This document shows, piece by piece, positions 37,726 through 50,260 of a stretch of 64,000 nucleotides of DNA. Source of the DNA: Sindora glabra. Taxonomy: Eukaryota; Streptophyta; Magnoliopsida; Fabales; Fabaceae. The stretch covers positions 40,225,457 through 40,289,456 of the forward strand of contig CM035235.1 in NCBI GenBank assembly GCA_020226215.1, in the 5' to 3' direction. The notes beneath the pieces are model-generated. The model did no database searches. It was not told the origin of the DNA and worked only from the letters and a program-made list of their open reading frames with translations. Both the position numbers and the translations under genes were made by a program. The number at the start of each line of letters is the position of its first letter. The stretch's first letter is position 1.

Positions 37726-39118
37726 TTATCTTACCCTTTTCTTTTATTTCACTTGTCCTTAATTTCTTCTTGATGATTAATGTAATTACATTAAAGATAA
37801 TATAAGATTTAAGTGTGGGGGATACTTTTAAGATAATTTTTATACTTTTCTTTTAATGCTTTCAAGGTTTTTTAAAAAATAAATATTAAAACAATTATAT
37901 CTTTCACTTGTTTATGAGTTATTTTAGTTATTTTCCATTTATTGGGAGTTTGCATTTACCATAAGTAAGGATTAATTAAGAGTTTCCATTAATTGAAGTT
38001 TAATGGTTTCATAACGTCATTGAATGAATTGTCTTAGTTTTTGAAATTGATTAGTGTAATGATCGATTTTAAAATGGTAAATTGAATTTTAACAGCCTAT
38101 CTTATCTTGTAAGCTTTTAAGCCTTATATTAAGTATCTATGCTATTCTTTTTCCTTTTTTTGTGTGATGTTCATTCATAATTTATTTCTCTTAAACTTTC
38201 ATTAATTCTTTTTGAAATTGCATTTGTACATGTATGCATAAGCCAACTCCAATATCTAACCTCATGAATTAATCTTTAATGAGCTCTTTTAAGCATAATT
38301 ATCTTTCTTTGATATTTAGCCCTTTAACTTGCTTTTTAATTAAAAAAAAAAGAAACAAGTATTTTTATCTAACCTTATAGATTAGCGGAGCATTAAAATT
38401 TTTATGAGATAAGTTCTTAAATAAGTGTGTATATGTGTGTGTTTTATAAAAAAATCATCAACTTTAATTTCAAAGTTTGATTTTAAAAAAAAGAAAAATC
38501 ATAAAATTATCATAAAAAGTGATAAAAAGATAATAATGCTAAAAGAATTGGGAAAAAAGAAAAATAAAGAAGTTGATGAGTATTTAGAATTAAAAGTTAG
38601 GCTATTGTATCGAATTATAATTGTTCATAATTGACCTATGCATTTATGTTTCAAATACTCCATTAATTTCTTTAGTTTTTACTCTTTCACATCTTTATTT
38701 TTCCTTCTTTTTCTCCTTAGCCCTATTATAACTTTAATAAAGTCCTTCTAATTTTTATGTGCATGTGGTTTAAGTAGTAGAGATTAGAAGATAACTAACT
38801 ATATGGTAGAGCAATTTCATAGAATAAATTGAAGTGAGATACTTACTTTAAACACTTAAGAGTTGAAGACTGAATTTTCATATGAGGATTTACCAATTTA
38901 ATATATCCTTTTGAATGAAGATGCTATGTTGATTGATTTTACATTTGACAGGATTATGTCTCATAATGTTAAGATTTAGAAAATTTTCATTATTTTCTTA
39001 CTTATGATTTTTGTGATCTTAAAGTTTTTAAAAAGTTTATCTACTTGTGTTTTTTATTTTAATTTTGAATAAATTTATATTTGCTTAAGGTTGTATAAAG
39101 GCTAAGTGTGGGGAAGTT
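37726..39118 (+). other. Noncoding segment between LTRs, with polypurine tracts
   Basis: About 1.4 kb lacking any gag-pol motif. AAGTGTGGGGGA (near 37,811) and CTAAGTGTGGGGAAG (39,103-39,117) are polypurine tracts. The second directly abuts the TGATATG start of LTR B, as a 3' LTR priming site should. The piece therefore looks like the 3' noncoding end of an element, not its coding body. Confidence 0.55.
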
Positions 39119-40255
39119 GATATGTAGAATATTTCTTATTTTATGCATCATAGAGTGTTATATATGCTTAATTTAATGGAATTGAACTTGTTTTGTGATT
39201 AGGTCATGATTTTACAAAGTTATTGAATTATTTGATTAATACAAGATTTTAATACTATTTCATTTTTTTAGCCATAATTTGAATTCCAGAAGTCTAATTA
39301 GGGTGATATTTATGGTGTTAGAAAGTTGAAAGGAAGTTATATAACTTTCATGTTTCAACTTGAACCCAATTTAGATGTTTGGAGGTTCGAATTCATTCTT
39401 AAAAATGATTTAGCATTATTATCCAATTTGACCTAGTCTCTCTAATTTATAATAAATGGAGCTTTAAGGGTTTAAATGAAGTTAAACCAGTGCCTAAAGT
39501 TACCTAAAACCTAGCCTGAGATGATTCAATACTTACTTTAGTGAAACTATGTAGTTTCAAAGGTTTTACAGTAGTTAAAGATAATTGTGAGATTTTTATT
39601 GTAATAAGTCTTGAAGAGTTTTATTTTGTAAATTAGGTTTTGAGATTCCAAATTAAGCAAAGTCTATCTTATTGTAACTCTAAAAGGTATCTTGGTTTCT
39701 TCCTTGGAAGATGATATTTATTTAGGTTTTATCCTTCTAAAGGTTCAAACTAGACAACATTATCTCTTCTTTATATCTCTTATGAAGACCACCGTGAGTA
39801 GTTGATTTTTCTTGTCAGTTCAAGGGGTTAACATTCCAATATTGGTTTAAATTTTAAGACTTTGCTTGTCCATTTAATTTGCTTTTTATTCATCTATGTC
39901 TTGTTTTTATAATCAACTCATGTTTTGCAATTGCTTTAGGTGATTAACTAATTAAGTTTATTAGTTGATTATCCTTGATAATTTGAATTATCCTTAATAA
40001 TTTATAACTATATGGTTGATTGCAATTAATTCTCATATATAGGTTAATTATGATTGATTATAATTAGTAGCAATTAGGTAGCTTAATCTTAAGTGTAAAC
40101 TTATTAACACTTAAAGAAATAGAGGATAAATTGGTAATTTCTCATAGGTAAGATTATTGATTTAGTTTTGGCTATTCTTGATTTGATTGCTTTTGCTAGT
40201 TATTTAGGGATTAGTATTAATCTTGAACTAATTAATAATAGGTGATTAATTTGCA
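39119..40255 (+). mobile_element. LTR B of the gypsy-type complex
   Basis: It starts TGATATGTAGAAT after a polypurine tract and ends TTTGCA. About 22 bp later comes TGGGCACCAG, a possible primer-binding site. The gag relic starts ~1.2 kb downstream on the same strand. It may thus serve as 3' LTR of the preceding segment and 5' LTR of the following gag-pol. Confidence 0.7.
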
Positions 40256-40894
40256 ATAGTAATTGGATGTTACTATTGGGCACCAGATAGTCCATAGATA
40301 AGTAGCTAAATTAGGAGCAACCTTTTTAATGTCGATAATAAATTTGTAATTAGAGTGTGAAATTTCTTGAATTGAGTTTTTATATTTTGTTTTACTATAT
40401 TTTGATTCTATTTTCATTATCATATTTATAATTTCTTTAGAAAATCCTTTTATTTGTTTTTAAGTTCATTGGTTGGTTTTTATTCCCTTAAGTATGACCT
40501 AAACTTGCCTTGTGCTATGTGTTTGAACAAGTTCAGTCATATATCAATTTATTAGAGCAAGCTCACTTTAGAAAAGTTAGAGTAATTCACCAAAGTTTAA
40601 AACTTAAGAAATGATTGAATGTAGAATAAGAAAATAGTGTTCTTCAAAAATTAAAGCTCTAAATAAAGGGATTTTTACAGGATTTTGGCTTAAATGATGA
40701 TTTGTAATTGAAAAGAGGTAAGCTTAATACAAATGAAGGTTCTTGTGTGCCTCATTTTCTCAAAAATGGTTGTTTAACATTTATATATGAGATGAATGAA
40801 GGAAATATCCATTATTTACTTAGAATTTTAATTTTTTAAAATTAAAAGGCATATATAATTGATTGAACAAGCTTATTATTGTAAAATTTTAAAA

Positions 40895-41034
40895 TGTAAT
40901 TGATTATAGTAGCTTTAAGTGAGCCTCTAAACATTCATAATTAATTATGTAATTGATTATGTCTAATTTGGTTAGCCTCTGGAAACTTATAATCGATTAT
41001 ATCCAATTTAGTTAGCTTTTGGACATTTATAATC
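40895..41034. repeat. Tandem repeat, 51 bp unit, ~2.7 copies
   Basis: AGCCTCT or AGCTTTT starts at 40,922, 40,973 and 41,024. Each is followed by an A-CATTCATAATTAATTA / CTTATAATCGATTA / CATTTATAATC phase. It lies in the 5' noncoding leader of the gypsy relic. Confidence 0.65.
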
Positions 41035-41485
41035 AAGGCAGAGCAATGTTGCTCATTAAAATAGAGAGCTATAATGGGAAGCTACAAAAATAAAGGCAAA
41101 AATAAAGATTGATATATTAGTGAAGCAAATGTGTAAACTATGCCAAAAACACGACCACTTACTAAACTTTGACAAGTAACAAAAATGAGCATTGCCATAA
41201 CCATATTCTTCTTCTCCTATCAAACCTATCATCATCCTTTGTAGTCTACCCTAATTTTACAATTTCCATTATACATGAAATAGTATTAGCATCACTTGTT
41301 AGTTAGCCTTTCTAAAACCTACCTAATATTAGTATCCATAATATATGTTCCACTCATACCACCATATATATCCTTAGCTGTTTTGCAAACTAGTTCTATG
41401 AATAATATGATCCAACTAACCCCAATTTCATAACCTAAATTCCATATGACTCAATAGCTAGTCAACCTTAACCCTTTTCTATGAC

Positions 41486-42330
41486 ATCATGAATACACCC
41501 TTACCACAAAGTTTCAAACCCTTAACTCATTTGAAGGCTTACAATGGATCTATAGATCTGCAGGAGGATCTTAAGACCTTTTATGTGGCTATACTTTTAT
41601 CAAGAGCCCCTAATTCTATCGTAGGTAAAGTTTTCTTTATAACACTTAAATGGACTTATCTTTGCTAGTTTAATAATCTTCCCTTATTCCATATCTAGTT
41701 TCTGGAAGCTATCCAATGCCTTTGCCACCTATTTTGTAATTAGCTAAATACTTAAGGAAACTTTAATAACTCTACTTTGCTTTCAACAGAGGCAAATAGA
41801 AACTTTGAAACAATATTTAGCTAAATTTAACACTTTAACATTAGAGATCAAAGACCTTAATGATGCATTAAGTAATAGTAAGTCTCCATTTAAGTCTTCT
41901 TTATCCACTATTAACAAATTAGTTATTATAATGAAGGATTTGTTAGGTAAAGAAGGAAAGCACATAAATACTAAAGAATATAAGAAAATATGGCATAATA
42001 AAGGTAATGATAACTTCATGGATAGCTATTGACAGTTCAGAAAAAATTAGATTGTGTTGCCTACTACCCAAAGGTAAATACAATGGTTACAAACCATTCA
42101 GGGCTAGTTTAAGCATGATAGTTGAAGACATTTAATTAGCCAAGCTGATAAAATTTCTTTTAGAAAAGAGAAGAAAGTTCCTTTTAGTGGATAAGTTTAA
42201 ATTTTGCAAATTCCATAAGGTTTATGTTTATGATACTAATTGTGTAACATTAATGGATAAGTTTCAACACCTAACTAAAGTAGGACATCTGGGATGGTAT
42301 AAGAAATGTTAGGATAGAGCTAGATAGGAA
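41486..42330 (+). pseudogene. Ty3/gypsy (Tat-like) gag relic
   Basis: Readable pieces in order: IMNTPLPQSFKPLTHLKAYN (41,486 on), a WF-L/SF-region with stops, LAKFNTLTLEIKDLNDAL (41,814 on), and FCKFHKVYVYDTNC with LTKVGHLGWY (~42,195-42,300). This is the Tat-lineage gag layout: FxxPKhxxYxG-DP, SLRxYhxRFNxxxLxIxDL, YCxFHxxxGHDTEEC, hxRGHLxxY. The key Cys/His of the zinc-knuckle-like end are partly kept (FCKFH, TNC). Stops and frameshifts show that it is dead. Confidence 0.75.
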
Positions 42331-42369
42331 AAGTAGGAAAGAGAGAAAGAGAGAGAGCATTTTCCAAAG

Positions 42370-44106
42370 AGGGAATACTAAAAGCTAATCATTGTAGATC
42401 AACTTACCTTCATCAATACGATTGATACAATTGCTAGGGGTTCAAAGGGTGAGCTAAATCCAAGAATGCTATAAAAATACATTTACATTAAGTTATGAAT
42501 ATTAGGCAAAAGAAACATGAATAAGGTTATAAAATGATCTCCTTTATTGAAGAAAAATTTAGATATATTAATTGACACCATGACAACTTAATAGTGATCT
42601 TAATATTTGTCTATAATTTCCTTATGAGAAGGATTTTAGTAAATCAAAAGTGATTTGCTAGCATTTTATGCTTTCACATTGTTAACAAACTAACTATATC
42701 TAAAACCATAATTAAACATTTTAATGGCATATTGGTTATCTTTTTAGGGAAATAAGTTCAAGTAAAAAGCACTAACACTTTGAAAATGACAATTAAAACC
42801 CCATAAAAGTGAAAAACATGGAGAAGAATTTTTCAATTGTTAGAGCAGCAAGTTAGCATATAGTGCTATTCTAAGTAAACTATTATTAAAACAATGAAAG
42901 TGTTAATTTCTACACCATATTATCCAAGTCCATGTTGATCAAGTAATTAAATTAAGATACTATCTAACAAGCTTGGAACATAACTCTTAAAGATTGAGCT
43001 TAAGCAAAGATGCAACAAAGATCACTAACTCTCTATTTAGAAAAGAATGCTAGATGATTGACTTTGCTATTTTGATGTAAGGGATATGAATCCAAGAAGG
43101 CCAAAGCTAGTGTTTAAGCTAAAGGAAATCCACTTGTTTGGATAAAATAACAAGATAATAAAAAAAATTACAAGTAATTTATAAAGGGAAAAGAGGCAAG
43201 TGCTAATTCTCCTTCTTAAGGAATATGTTGAAGTTTTTGCTTAGAAGTCATTTATTATGCTAAGAGTTAACATCTTTATAGCATGTTACAACCTGATGAT
43301 GGATACTAATGCAAAACCATTGCAATAAAAGAAGAGAAACTTCAAACTAGAATAAAAGGCAACTAACAAGAAAAAAGTAAAGAAACTATTAAATGTTAAC
43401 TTCATTAGGGAAGCAAAGCATACAGCCAAACTTACAAATGTAGTTTTAGTTAAAAAGGTGAACGAATAATGGCAGATAAGTCTAGACTTTATAAGCTTAA
43501 ACAAAGCTTGCTCGAAAGGCATGTACTTGCTACCTAATATTAACTAACTTGTTAACAATGCATTGAGGGTGTAGGTGATTGAGTTTCAAAGATGTTCTTA
43601 TGAGATACAACCAACTGAAAAGAATTGTAGATGAAAAAAAGAAAACTTCATTTGTCATTGACAAAAGGATCTTCTATTACACAATAATGTTTTTTAGGTT
43701 AAAGAATGCCAGAATAGCATAAGAAAAACTGATGGTATTTTCAAAGCAATAGTAAGAAATGTAGAGGTGTATATAGATGACATATTAGTAAAATATAAAA
43801 ATGAGGAGCAATAGTGGAAAAACTTGAGGGAAGCATTTAGGATGTTTTGAAATAATAGGTTAAAGCTAAACCTTATTAAATATGTTTTTAGCTTTATAAC
43901 AGGAAAGTTTCTAAGATTCATGTTGATAGAAAGAGGTATTGAGGAAAATCACTTCAAATGTGAAGATATCATTGATATGAAAAGCCCTGACACCATTGTG
44001 AGGTCCAATTTCTAAACAAAAAGCTAGCAGCCTTTATGTGTTTTCATATGTTTTATGTTAAGGTCAGGTGATAAACACTTATATCTTTATCAATTACTTA
44101 AAAATG
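42370..44106 (+). pseudogene. Ty3/gypsy protease-reverse transcriptase relic
   Basis: It begins with an INTIARG-like protease entry near 42,415 (INTIDTIARGSKGE). It later passes through MFFRLKNARIA (~43,688), VEVYIDD-like VEVYIDDILVKY near 43,764, then a GKFLRFMLIERGIEENH-like stretch near 43,905 and IIDMKSPDTI (~43,970). The end shows KASSLYVF and GDKHLYLYQLLKN up to 44,106. These match RT blocks MPFGLKNAGATYQ, VYVDDMLVKS, KFLGFMVSxRGIE and RIAALxRFhSxxGDKxxPFFxxLKK. RNase H and integrase are absent. A LINE fragment starts at the break. Confidence 0.75.
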
Positions 44107-44365
44107 GTAAGAATTTTGATTGGGTGATAAGAATGGGTGGTTGGTTTAAAAAATAGAACCGGTTAGAGAAAGTTGATAAGATCCTATTTATATGATGACA
44201 AGAATGGGTGGTTGCCTTAAAAAATAAGATGAGACCATCAGCATATATGAGATGATTAATTCTCATAGAAATTCTTCTTATTTTAACACCTAGAAATTCA
44301 TTAGAGGCTTCACCTTTGTGCAACATTGCAAAAAGCACATTCATGCACAAAATGTAGATATACAA
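44090..44365 (-). pseudogene. LINE (non-LTR) reverse-transcriptase fragment
   Basis: A 91-codon minus-strand frame reads LFAMLHKGEASNEFLGVKIR, then INHLIYADGLILFFKAT and INRILSTFSNRF. This is the plant L1 RT pattern: LF-LL, G-KhxRxxPxISHLLFADDxLhFxKA, hxxILxxFxxxSG. The catalytic YADD/FADD is changed to YADG, so it is inactive. It is truncated at both sides and abuts the gypsy relic in opposite orientation. A direct repeat AAGAATGGGTGGTTG (44,128 and 44,203) lies at its end. Confidence 0.8.
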
Positions 44366-44399
44366 TGATAAAGATGGTCAATTGTAGTTACCGGCAAAA

Positions 44400-46940
44400 A
44401 TTAATTCATTATTATGATGGGTGATACCCATATTATATTTGGTATGATAGAATGTAATTAAATAATTATTCCATAATTATGTTTGATATAGTTAAAAATG
44501 GAAATTATATTTGATATACAAATATTGTAGAAATAAAATGAAAAAAATGTGTCAATGATAAAAATGCCATTAAAAAATAAAAAGAAAGTGTAAAATTAAA
44601 AGCATATTTATATAAACAATGATATTGTCATTTTTTACTTATTTATAATTGAACATATATATATAATTAAAGTTAAGCATGTATATTAAATATTAAAATA
44701 ATATTATATGATAAAAAAATATATGATATGATCAATAATTTAAAATATTATATTTTAAATTTAATTATCAAAATTATAATTAACACAAAATATCATATAG
44801 TAAAAGAAAAAATATTTATTTTGCCAAAAATTTTATATTACATAATTTTCCATAAAGAATAAAAATTTGTTTTAGAATTTTTTATTAAAAATATAATTAC
44901 CAAAATATTTGAATAGAGAAATAATAAATACATATTATTTTATTATTTATTAACAAAGGCTAATATTGATTTGACATTAACAAATAAGATGCTAAATTTA
45001 CAAAAGTACTTGTAAAATGTCTATTAGGCGTTGTGTAGGTGCTACAGATTGATCATAGAATTGCATTGGGTTGATACTATTTCCATCAAAAGATGATCTA
45101 GGCAGAAAATGAATTGAAGTACCACTAGCATGACAATAATATCAAATTGGTTATAAAAATATATATAGATACACACACATTTTAAATTTTTTTAAATAAA
45201 ATCAAATGAAAAAAAGCATATTACCATTTGAGATGTCACCTACATAAGTTCTCATAATGTTTGAGAACCTAAGTGTGTCCACAGATACTTATATTTTTAT
45301 TCGCATAAAGTGTTTTCGAAGAATTATTGGAAGCTTTATATAAAAATGTTAGTTCATTTACAAAATTCAATTAGAGATCAATATTATAATCATTTGAAAA
45401 GGGGGATAAATAATATTAAATATAAAATTATTTGATAGACGTTCATTGGATATTTTTAGGTGCTTGTTTGTTGTGATGTCTATCATTCTCATCTTCGCAA
45501 ACTTCCTGTTATGTTGATCCATAAATTGAATTCCAGCTACTTTGTAAATAAAATGACAATTTTAGGGAGGTTGAAAATTTGATCAAAGAATTTTTTTTTT
45601 TCAATTGTAAGAAAAATAAATTGTTGAACAGATGATACATTCAACTCTAAAAGGCAAAAGAAATTATTATGTAAGAAATAATATACCTCCATCGGGTGAA
45701 TAGATGATGAAATAATTTTTTATACAAAATGATTTTTTGTGAGGAAATGTGAAAATTTATATGACTTTATAAATTAATTTTTTAGAAAATAATTAAAATT
45801 CTTAATACTGTCCATCAGTGTTTTTAAAATAATGTTTTTAAATTAGTATTTAAGGAAATAATAATTATTGGATTCAACTCATATAAATAATTACAATTTG
45901 ACTTATTATATCAATTTTGTACATTTATTTTTTTTAATTAAATCTATTAACATTGATTTAATATTTAAGAAATTAATAATTTAAGCACATAATAATTATT
46001 ATTTTTAATTATTAAATAAATACATTTGAATAGTAAATAATTACTAGAAAAATAAGAGAGCATTACATTCAATGAGAAAATAGTTAATTATCTCATTTCT
46101 ATGTCATGTTAGTACAAATGCTATGTCATGATACTATGGATTTCTATTATTTTGTTTGAATTTAGTATGGTACATTCTTACTGAGTTACCATGTGATGAG
46201 ATGATTTTACTTAATTCAAAAATATTAACATCAAGTAGAAATCACAATAAAAAATTTTATTGTCGCCAATTAATTTTTTAAAATTGTTAGAATTAAATTA
46301 TTATTTAATAATATATTAGTTATCAAATTGTCATTTAAGAATACAATAATTATCATATTAAACTTATTTCCTAAAATTAAAAACATTTAATTATAATAAA
46401 AAGGTTGTAATTATAAATAATGGCAATTAATAAATATAATAAACTTTATGACATATCTATTACTTTTTCTAAAATTTCACATTATTTTTTTAAATTATTA
46501 ATATTATTTTAATACTTAAATAATTAATAATTATAACATATAAATCTTGAATAAATATATTTGACCATGTTTTTATTATAGTGATATTATTTTTTTAATT
46601 TATATTTTAGAAACCTTAATGCAATGATGGAAGAATTTAATATTTATTTTTAATAAGTAAAATAAATATAAATTTTTATAAATAAATATGCAATTTTTTG
46701 TATTTCATAAAGTTTATTCAATTAAAATTTGTTATAAATTAAATTAAATAATTAAATTCCTTTGATGATGTTTATTAAGTATTTTAAAGTATTAGTATTG
46801 ATTTATCATCTAGGAAGGTAATAATTTTATTTATCTTTAAATTCGACTTTTTGATCAAAATATCTCCCGATCCAATTCATTTTTCTTTGTCGGCTTTTGA
46901 AATTTGTTCTTAATTTGCATTTTTTTGCCAAATCAGTATA
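44400..46940. other. AT-rich DNA with possible unassigned exon relics at 45,040-45,560 (-)
   Basis: On the minus strand, short non-random peptides can be read between AT-rich spacers: DQHNRKFAKMRMIDITTNK (~45,515), VSVDTLRFSNIMRTYVGDI (~45,280) and FLPRSSFDGNSINPMQFYD (~45,095). They suggest remnants of a spliced gene or transposon protein. I do not recognise the family. The rest is monotone AT-rich DNA. Confidence 0.3.
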
Positions 46941-46945
46941 AACCC

Positions 46946-46969
46946 TTTTTTTTTTGGGGGGGGGGGGGG
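46946..46969. repeat. Homopolymer junction T10-G14
   Basis: A run of ten T is followed directly by fourteen G and then AGGAG. A very similar T8-G10-AGG junction occurs at 54,535-54,555. Long G runs are prone to sequencing and assembly error. Confidence 0.8.
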
Positions 46970-47639
46970 AGGAGAATTGATAAAAAGCCTTTTAAATTCA
47001 ATTGAAAATGATCGTTTAGTATCTTAAAAGATATTAATCTACTTTTATGAAATGACATGATTTTTTGGATAAAAAATGAAACTAAAATATTCTTTAGGGA
47101 TAGGAATTAATTTAACATCATAAAAATTATTTAAAATATATGTTATATATTAACTTATAATGCCCTTGCTCCTGAAAAATTCAAGAATATAATAAATTAA
47201 ATTAAATAATATCATGTGTCATTTTTATTTTTGTTCAATAATTCCTAAATTGAATATTATAATAAATACATTTTAATGATATTTTTATCCTATTTTGTCA
47301 ACACGATGATAAAAATACAATTAATAATTGTTACCAACTAACGATGTTGTTTAAAAAGGTTATAGAATTATAAAAAGTGGAATAAATGTAATGACTACCG
47401 ATCACAAAAGTCAATCGATACTCAAATTAATATTAGAAGATAAAAAATATAAATATATAAAATAAAAGGTTTTTTGCGATTATTCCACGATTAAATGTGT
47501 GGCACTAAATGAATGCTGGGTTATTTATCGTACATGTTTTATTTATTTTTAATAATGTCAATTAAGTTTTAAAAAACACAATTTAATATTAAATATAATT
47601 AAATTAGAAGGTTTGAATTACAAAAAAAAATACAATTTT

Positions 47640-48060
47640 ATTTTTTTATTCTAAAATTTATATAAATATTTTTATTTTTATAAGACAAAATTTCTTTTTA
47701 ATAATTATATATATCTATTAAAGCCATATAATTTAAAATTTTATTATTGGCACAATTTTAATTAGAAATTAGAAATTAAAAGGTTATAATAATATAATTT
47801 AGATGATATTTGTATTCATACTTATTATAGAATTTTAATGATGTTTTTATTTTGTAATTAATGTAAGTAATTTTATGAATATTTTTATTTTTATAAGATT
47901 AAAATTTCCTTTTAATAGTTATACACACACACACACAATAAAGTCATATTATTTAAAAATTCATTATTATCACAATACAATAATATAATTTAGATAATAT
48001 TTATATTTATATTAGTTATAAAATTTAATATTTAAATGTTGATTAACTTATTAAGAAATA
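47640..48060. repeat. Direct duplication, ~220 bp offset
   Basis: ATATTTTTATTTTTATAAGA occurs near 47,664 and 47,878. It is followed in both copies by AAATTT-CTTTTTAATA-TTATA, TAAAG(C/T)CATAT and later AATAATATAATTTAGAT. The second copy carries a short (AC)n run at 47,921-47,937. Confidence 0.65.
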
Positions 48061-48224
48061 ATTTGGGAAAATAATATTTAATATATTAAACAGAATAATT
48101 ATATTAATCAATTAATGAGAATTTTATTAATTAATTAAAGAGATAATTAGGGAATGCTTATTAGGAAAAAAAAGTATTAACAAAGAATCTTTAAAAAAAT
48201 TCTTATACAATTATTTTGTATCGA

Positions 48225-48600
48225 AAACTAGAGAGAAACGAGGTGATGAGGCGCTAACACGTGTTCATGTGAAAGTATAGTGATTGCTTAAATATATTAT
48301 ATAGTAGTTTTTAATCCAAGCGATGCACGAATTTCATTATTATATTATAAAAATATATTCATAAAATTATTATGTTTTCCATCTTATTATTACTTGTTAT
48401 CTATGAAATTTTTTTTATATACATTTAAGAATATCTTTAATTACATATCTTATTTGTTCCTAAAATCTCAATAGTCATGTAATTGAATGTGAAAAATGGG
48501 GTGATGGGGAGCTAACACGTGCTCATGGGGGGTATCGTGGTTTCTTAAATATATTATATACTACTTTTTAACTTGTACTGTGTAATTTTTTATATATTTA
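48225..48600. repeat. Pair of ~85 bp direct repeats around GCTAACACGTG, 248 bp apart
   Basis: Both copies contain GGTGATG-GG-GCTAACACGTG, then TCATG, then TTAAATATATTATATA followed by a CTACTTTTTA-like end. Copy 1 begins near 48,230 and copy 2 near 48,490. The GATGCACGAATTTCATTATTA wording after copy 1 is typical of widespread nonautonomous plant repeats. Confidence 0.65.
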
Positions 48601-48609
48601 GTTAATTTT

Positions 48610-49970
48610 ATTTTATAAATTAAAAAATTAATTTAATAAATTAAATATGTTTTAAAATTCTCTTTAATATGTATTGAAATTCAATAGATCAAAATGATAA
48701 AAGAAAGATAAAATATTACAGTATCAAATGGCTTTAAATGTCCATATTTTTGTTGCTATTTTATTATTCAATTAATTGTTTCCTATTAATAACTTTGTTG
48801 TAATACTAGATTTTTTTTTGTAAAATATTAATCAATAAAATATATTTTGTAATTCTATTCTCTTATATATCTTTTATTTATGAAATTATGTACTTAATCC
48901 TGATATTAATATTGTTGCAGCCAAATTGAGTGTATTTCTCATTAGTTTATTAATCAGATTGTTGTTTTTGTTTATCAATAAGCAACTATTGGGATTATTA
49001 AACTTAGTTAGATCATTAATTATATGAAAAGTTATCATGTATAATGATATAAAGATTATAGAATTTTAAGATAATTAAATCAGATCTTGCCACAAATATG
49101 TTTTTCGACATATACAAAGATGGTATCTTTAGATTATAGGATGATAGAAATGATAAAAAGAAGTTATTGTTGTTAACTTTCTAAAAAATAGTAATGTAAT
49201 GGTTTAGCAAATGCTACCTTCTATCTTGTTGTTGATGATATATTGTGCTTGTCACCCATATCCTTTGTCTATATTCCAAGATTGCAAAAACAAATGCATA
49301 AGAAACATATCTAATGCACCATCAATATTTAAAAAATAATAATGAAAGAATGAAAAATCTTGTTTTGGTGGGAAAGTCAAATAGTGCACCATCAATATTC
49401 AATGCACACTCCATGCATAACTTTTCATAGCAAAGATTAAAAAATCAAAAGAATGAAAAAAATTTTACTTGATGCAAGTAGAAAGATAAATACAATCTAG
49501 TATTATACAAACATTACAAAGAGAGATTGAGAAAGATTTAAAAAAGATGAACAATAATTCAAATATTTCAAATTAAAGAGCAAATGAAATCAAGAAATCC
49601 AAACATAAATAATAAAAAAAATCAAATTCTAAAATTAAAATTTTCTGAAAGAAAAGTAAGAACAACTTAATGATTTAAGAAAGGATTCAGACTGAGGTTA
49701 GTGAAATCTAGTAGTGGAATAATAAAGACTCAAATTGCTAGGCAAAGATGGTTCTAGTTTAATGAATAGTGGTGAGATAAAACAATGATTTAAGAAAAGG
49801 AAGTTACATAGCAATAACTAGAAACAAAAGGAAAAAGAAATGTAAACTTACAAAAGAAAATATAAAAAGAATGCAATAATACATTAAATAAATTTTACCT
49901 AAACAAATTTCATATTAAATGATTTTCTATGAAAACAAAAGAGAAAAGATTTAATAATTATTACAATTAA
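48610..49970. other. AT-rich intergenic DNA, no gene
   Basis: No coding support. GTGCACCATCAATATT (49,385) and ATGCACCATCAATATT (49,314) form a short direct repeat. The section from 49,400 on is A-rich on the + strand. Confidence 0.4.
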
Positions 49971-49979
49971 AAAGTAGGC

Positions 49980-50260
49980 AGAGTAAAAGCATTAACATAG
50001 GAAATTATTGCAAAAATTTAATAAGATTACTCCAAAAAGGAAATAAAATCAATTTTATTTCTAAAAAAGGAAAATATGAAAGCATCAATATAGCAAATCT
50101 ACGAGATTCCTCCAAAAAGGAAACAAAATCAATAAAAATTTTTAAAAAGAAAAATGTAAAAATATCAAGAAAGAAAATCAACAAAATTCCTTCAAAATGG
50201 AAATGAAATCAATGAAATTTCTTTGAAAGGAAAACATAAATGCATTAAGAGAGAGTGGTG
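49980..50260. repeat. Tandem repeat, 80 bp unit, ~3.5 copies
   Basis: The word TCCAAAAAGG at 50,031 recurs at 50,111 and, as TTCAAAATGG, at 50,191: an exact 80 bp period. Each is followed by AAA-(A/G)AAATCAAT, and each is preceded by a GCATCAATATAGCAAAT-type segment. A partial unit precedes the first copy. Confidence 0.8.

Noticed and set aside
43286..43921. Two minus-strand frames (78 and 75 codons) over the gypsy pol relic
   Set aside because: Antisense of the + strand RT remnant, which explains the region better.
47921..47937. Short (AC)n run as a separate notable microsatellite
   Set aside because: Too short to be of interest; described with the surrounding duplication.
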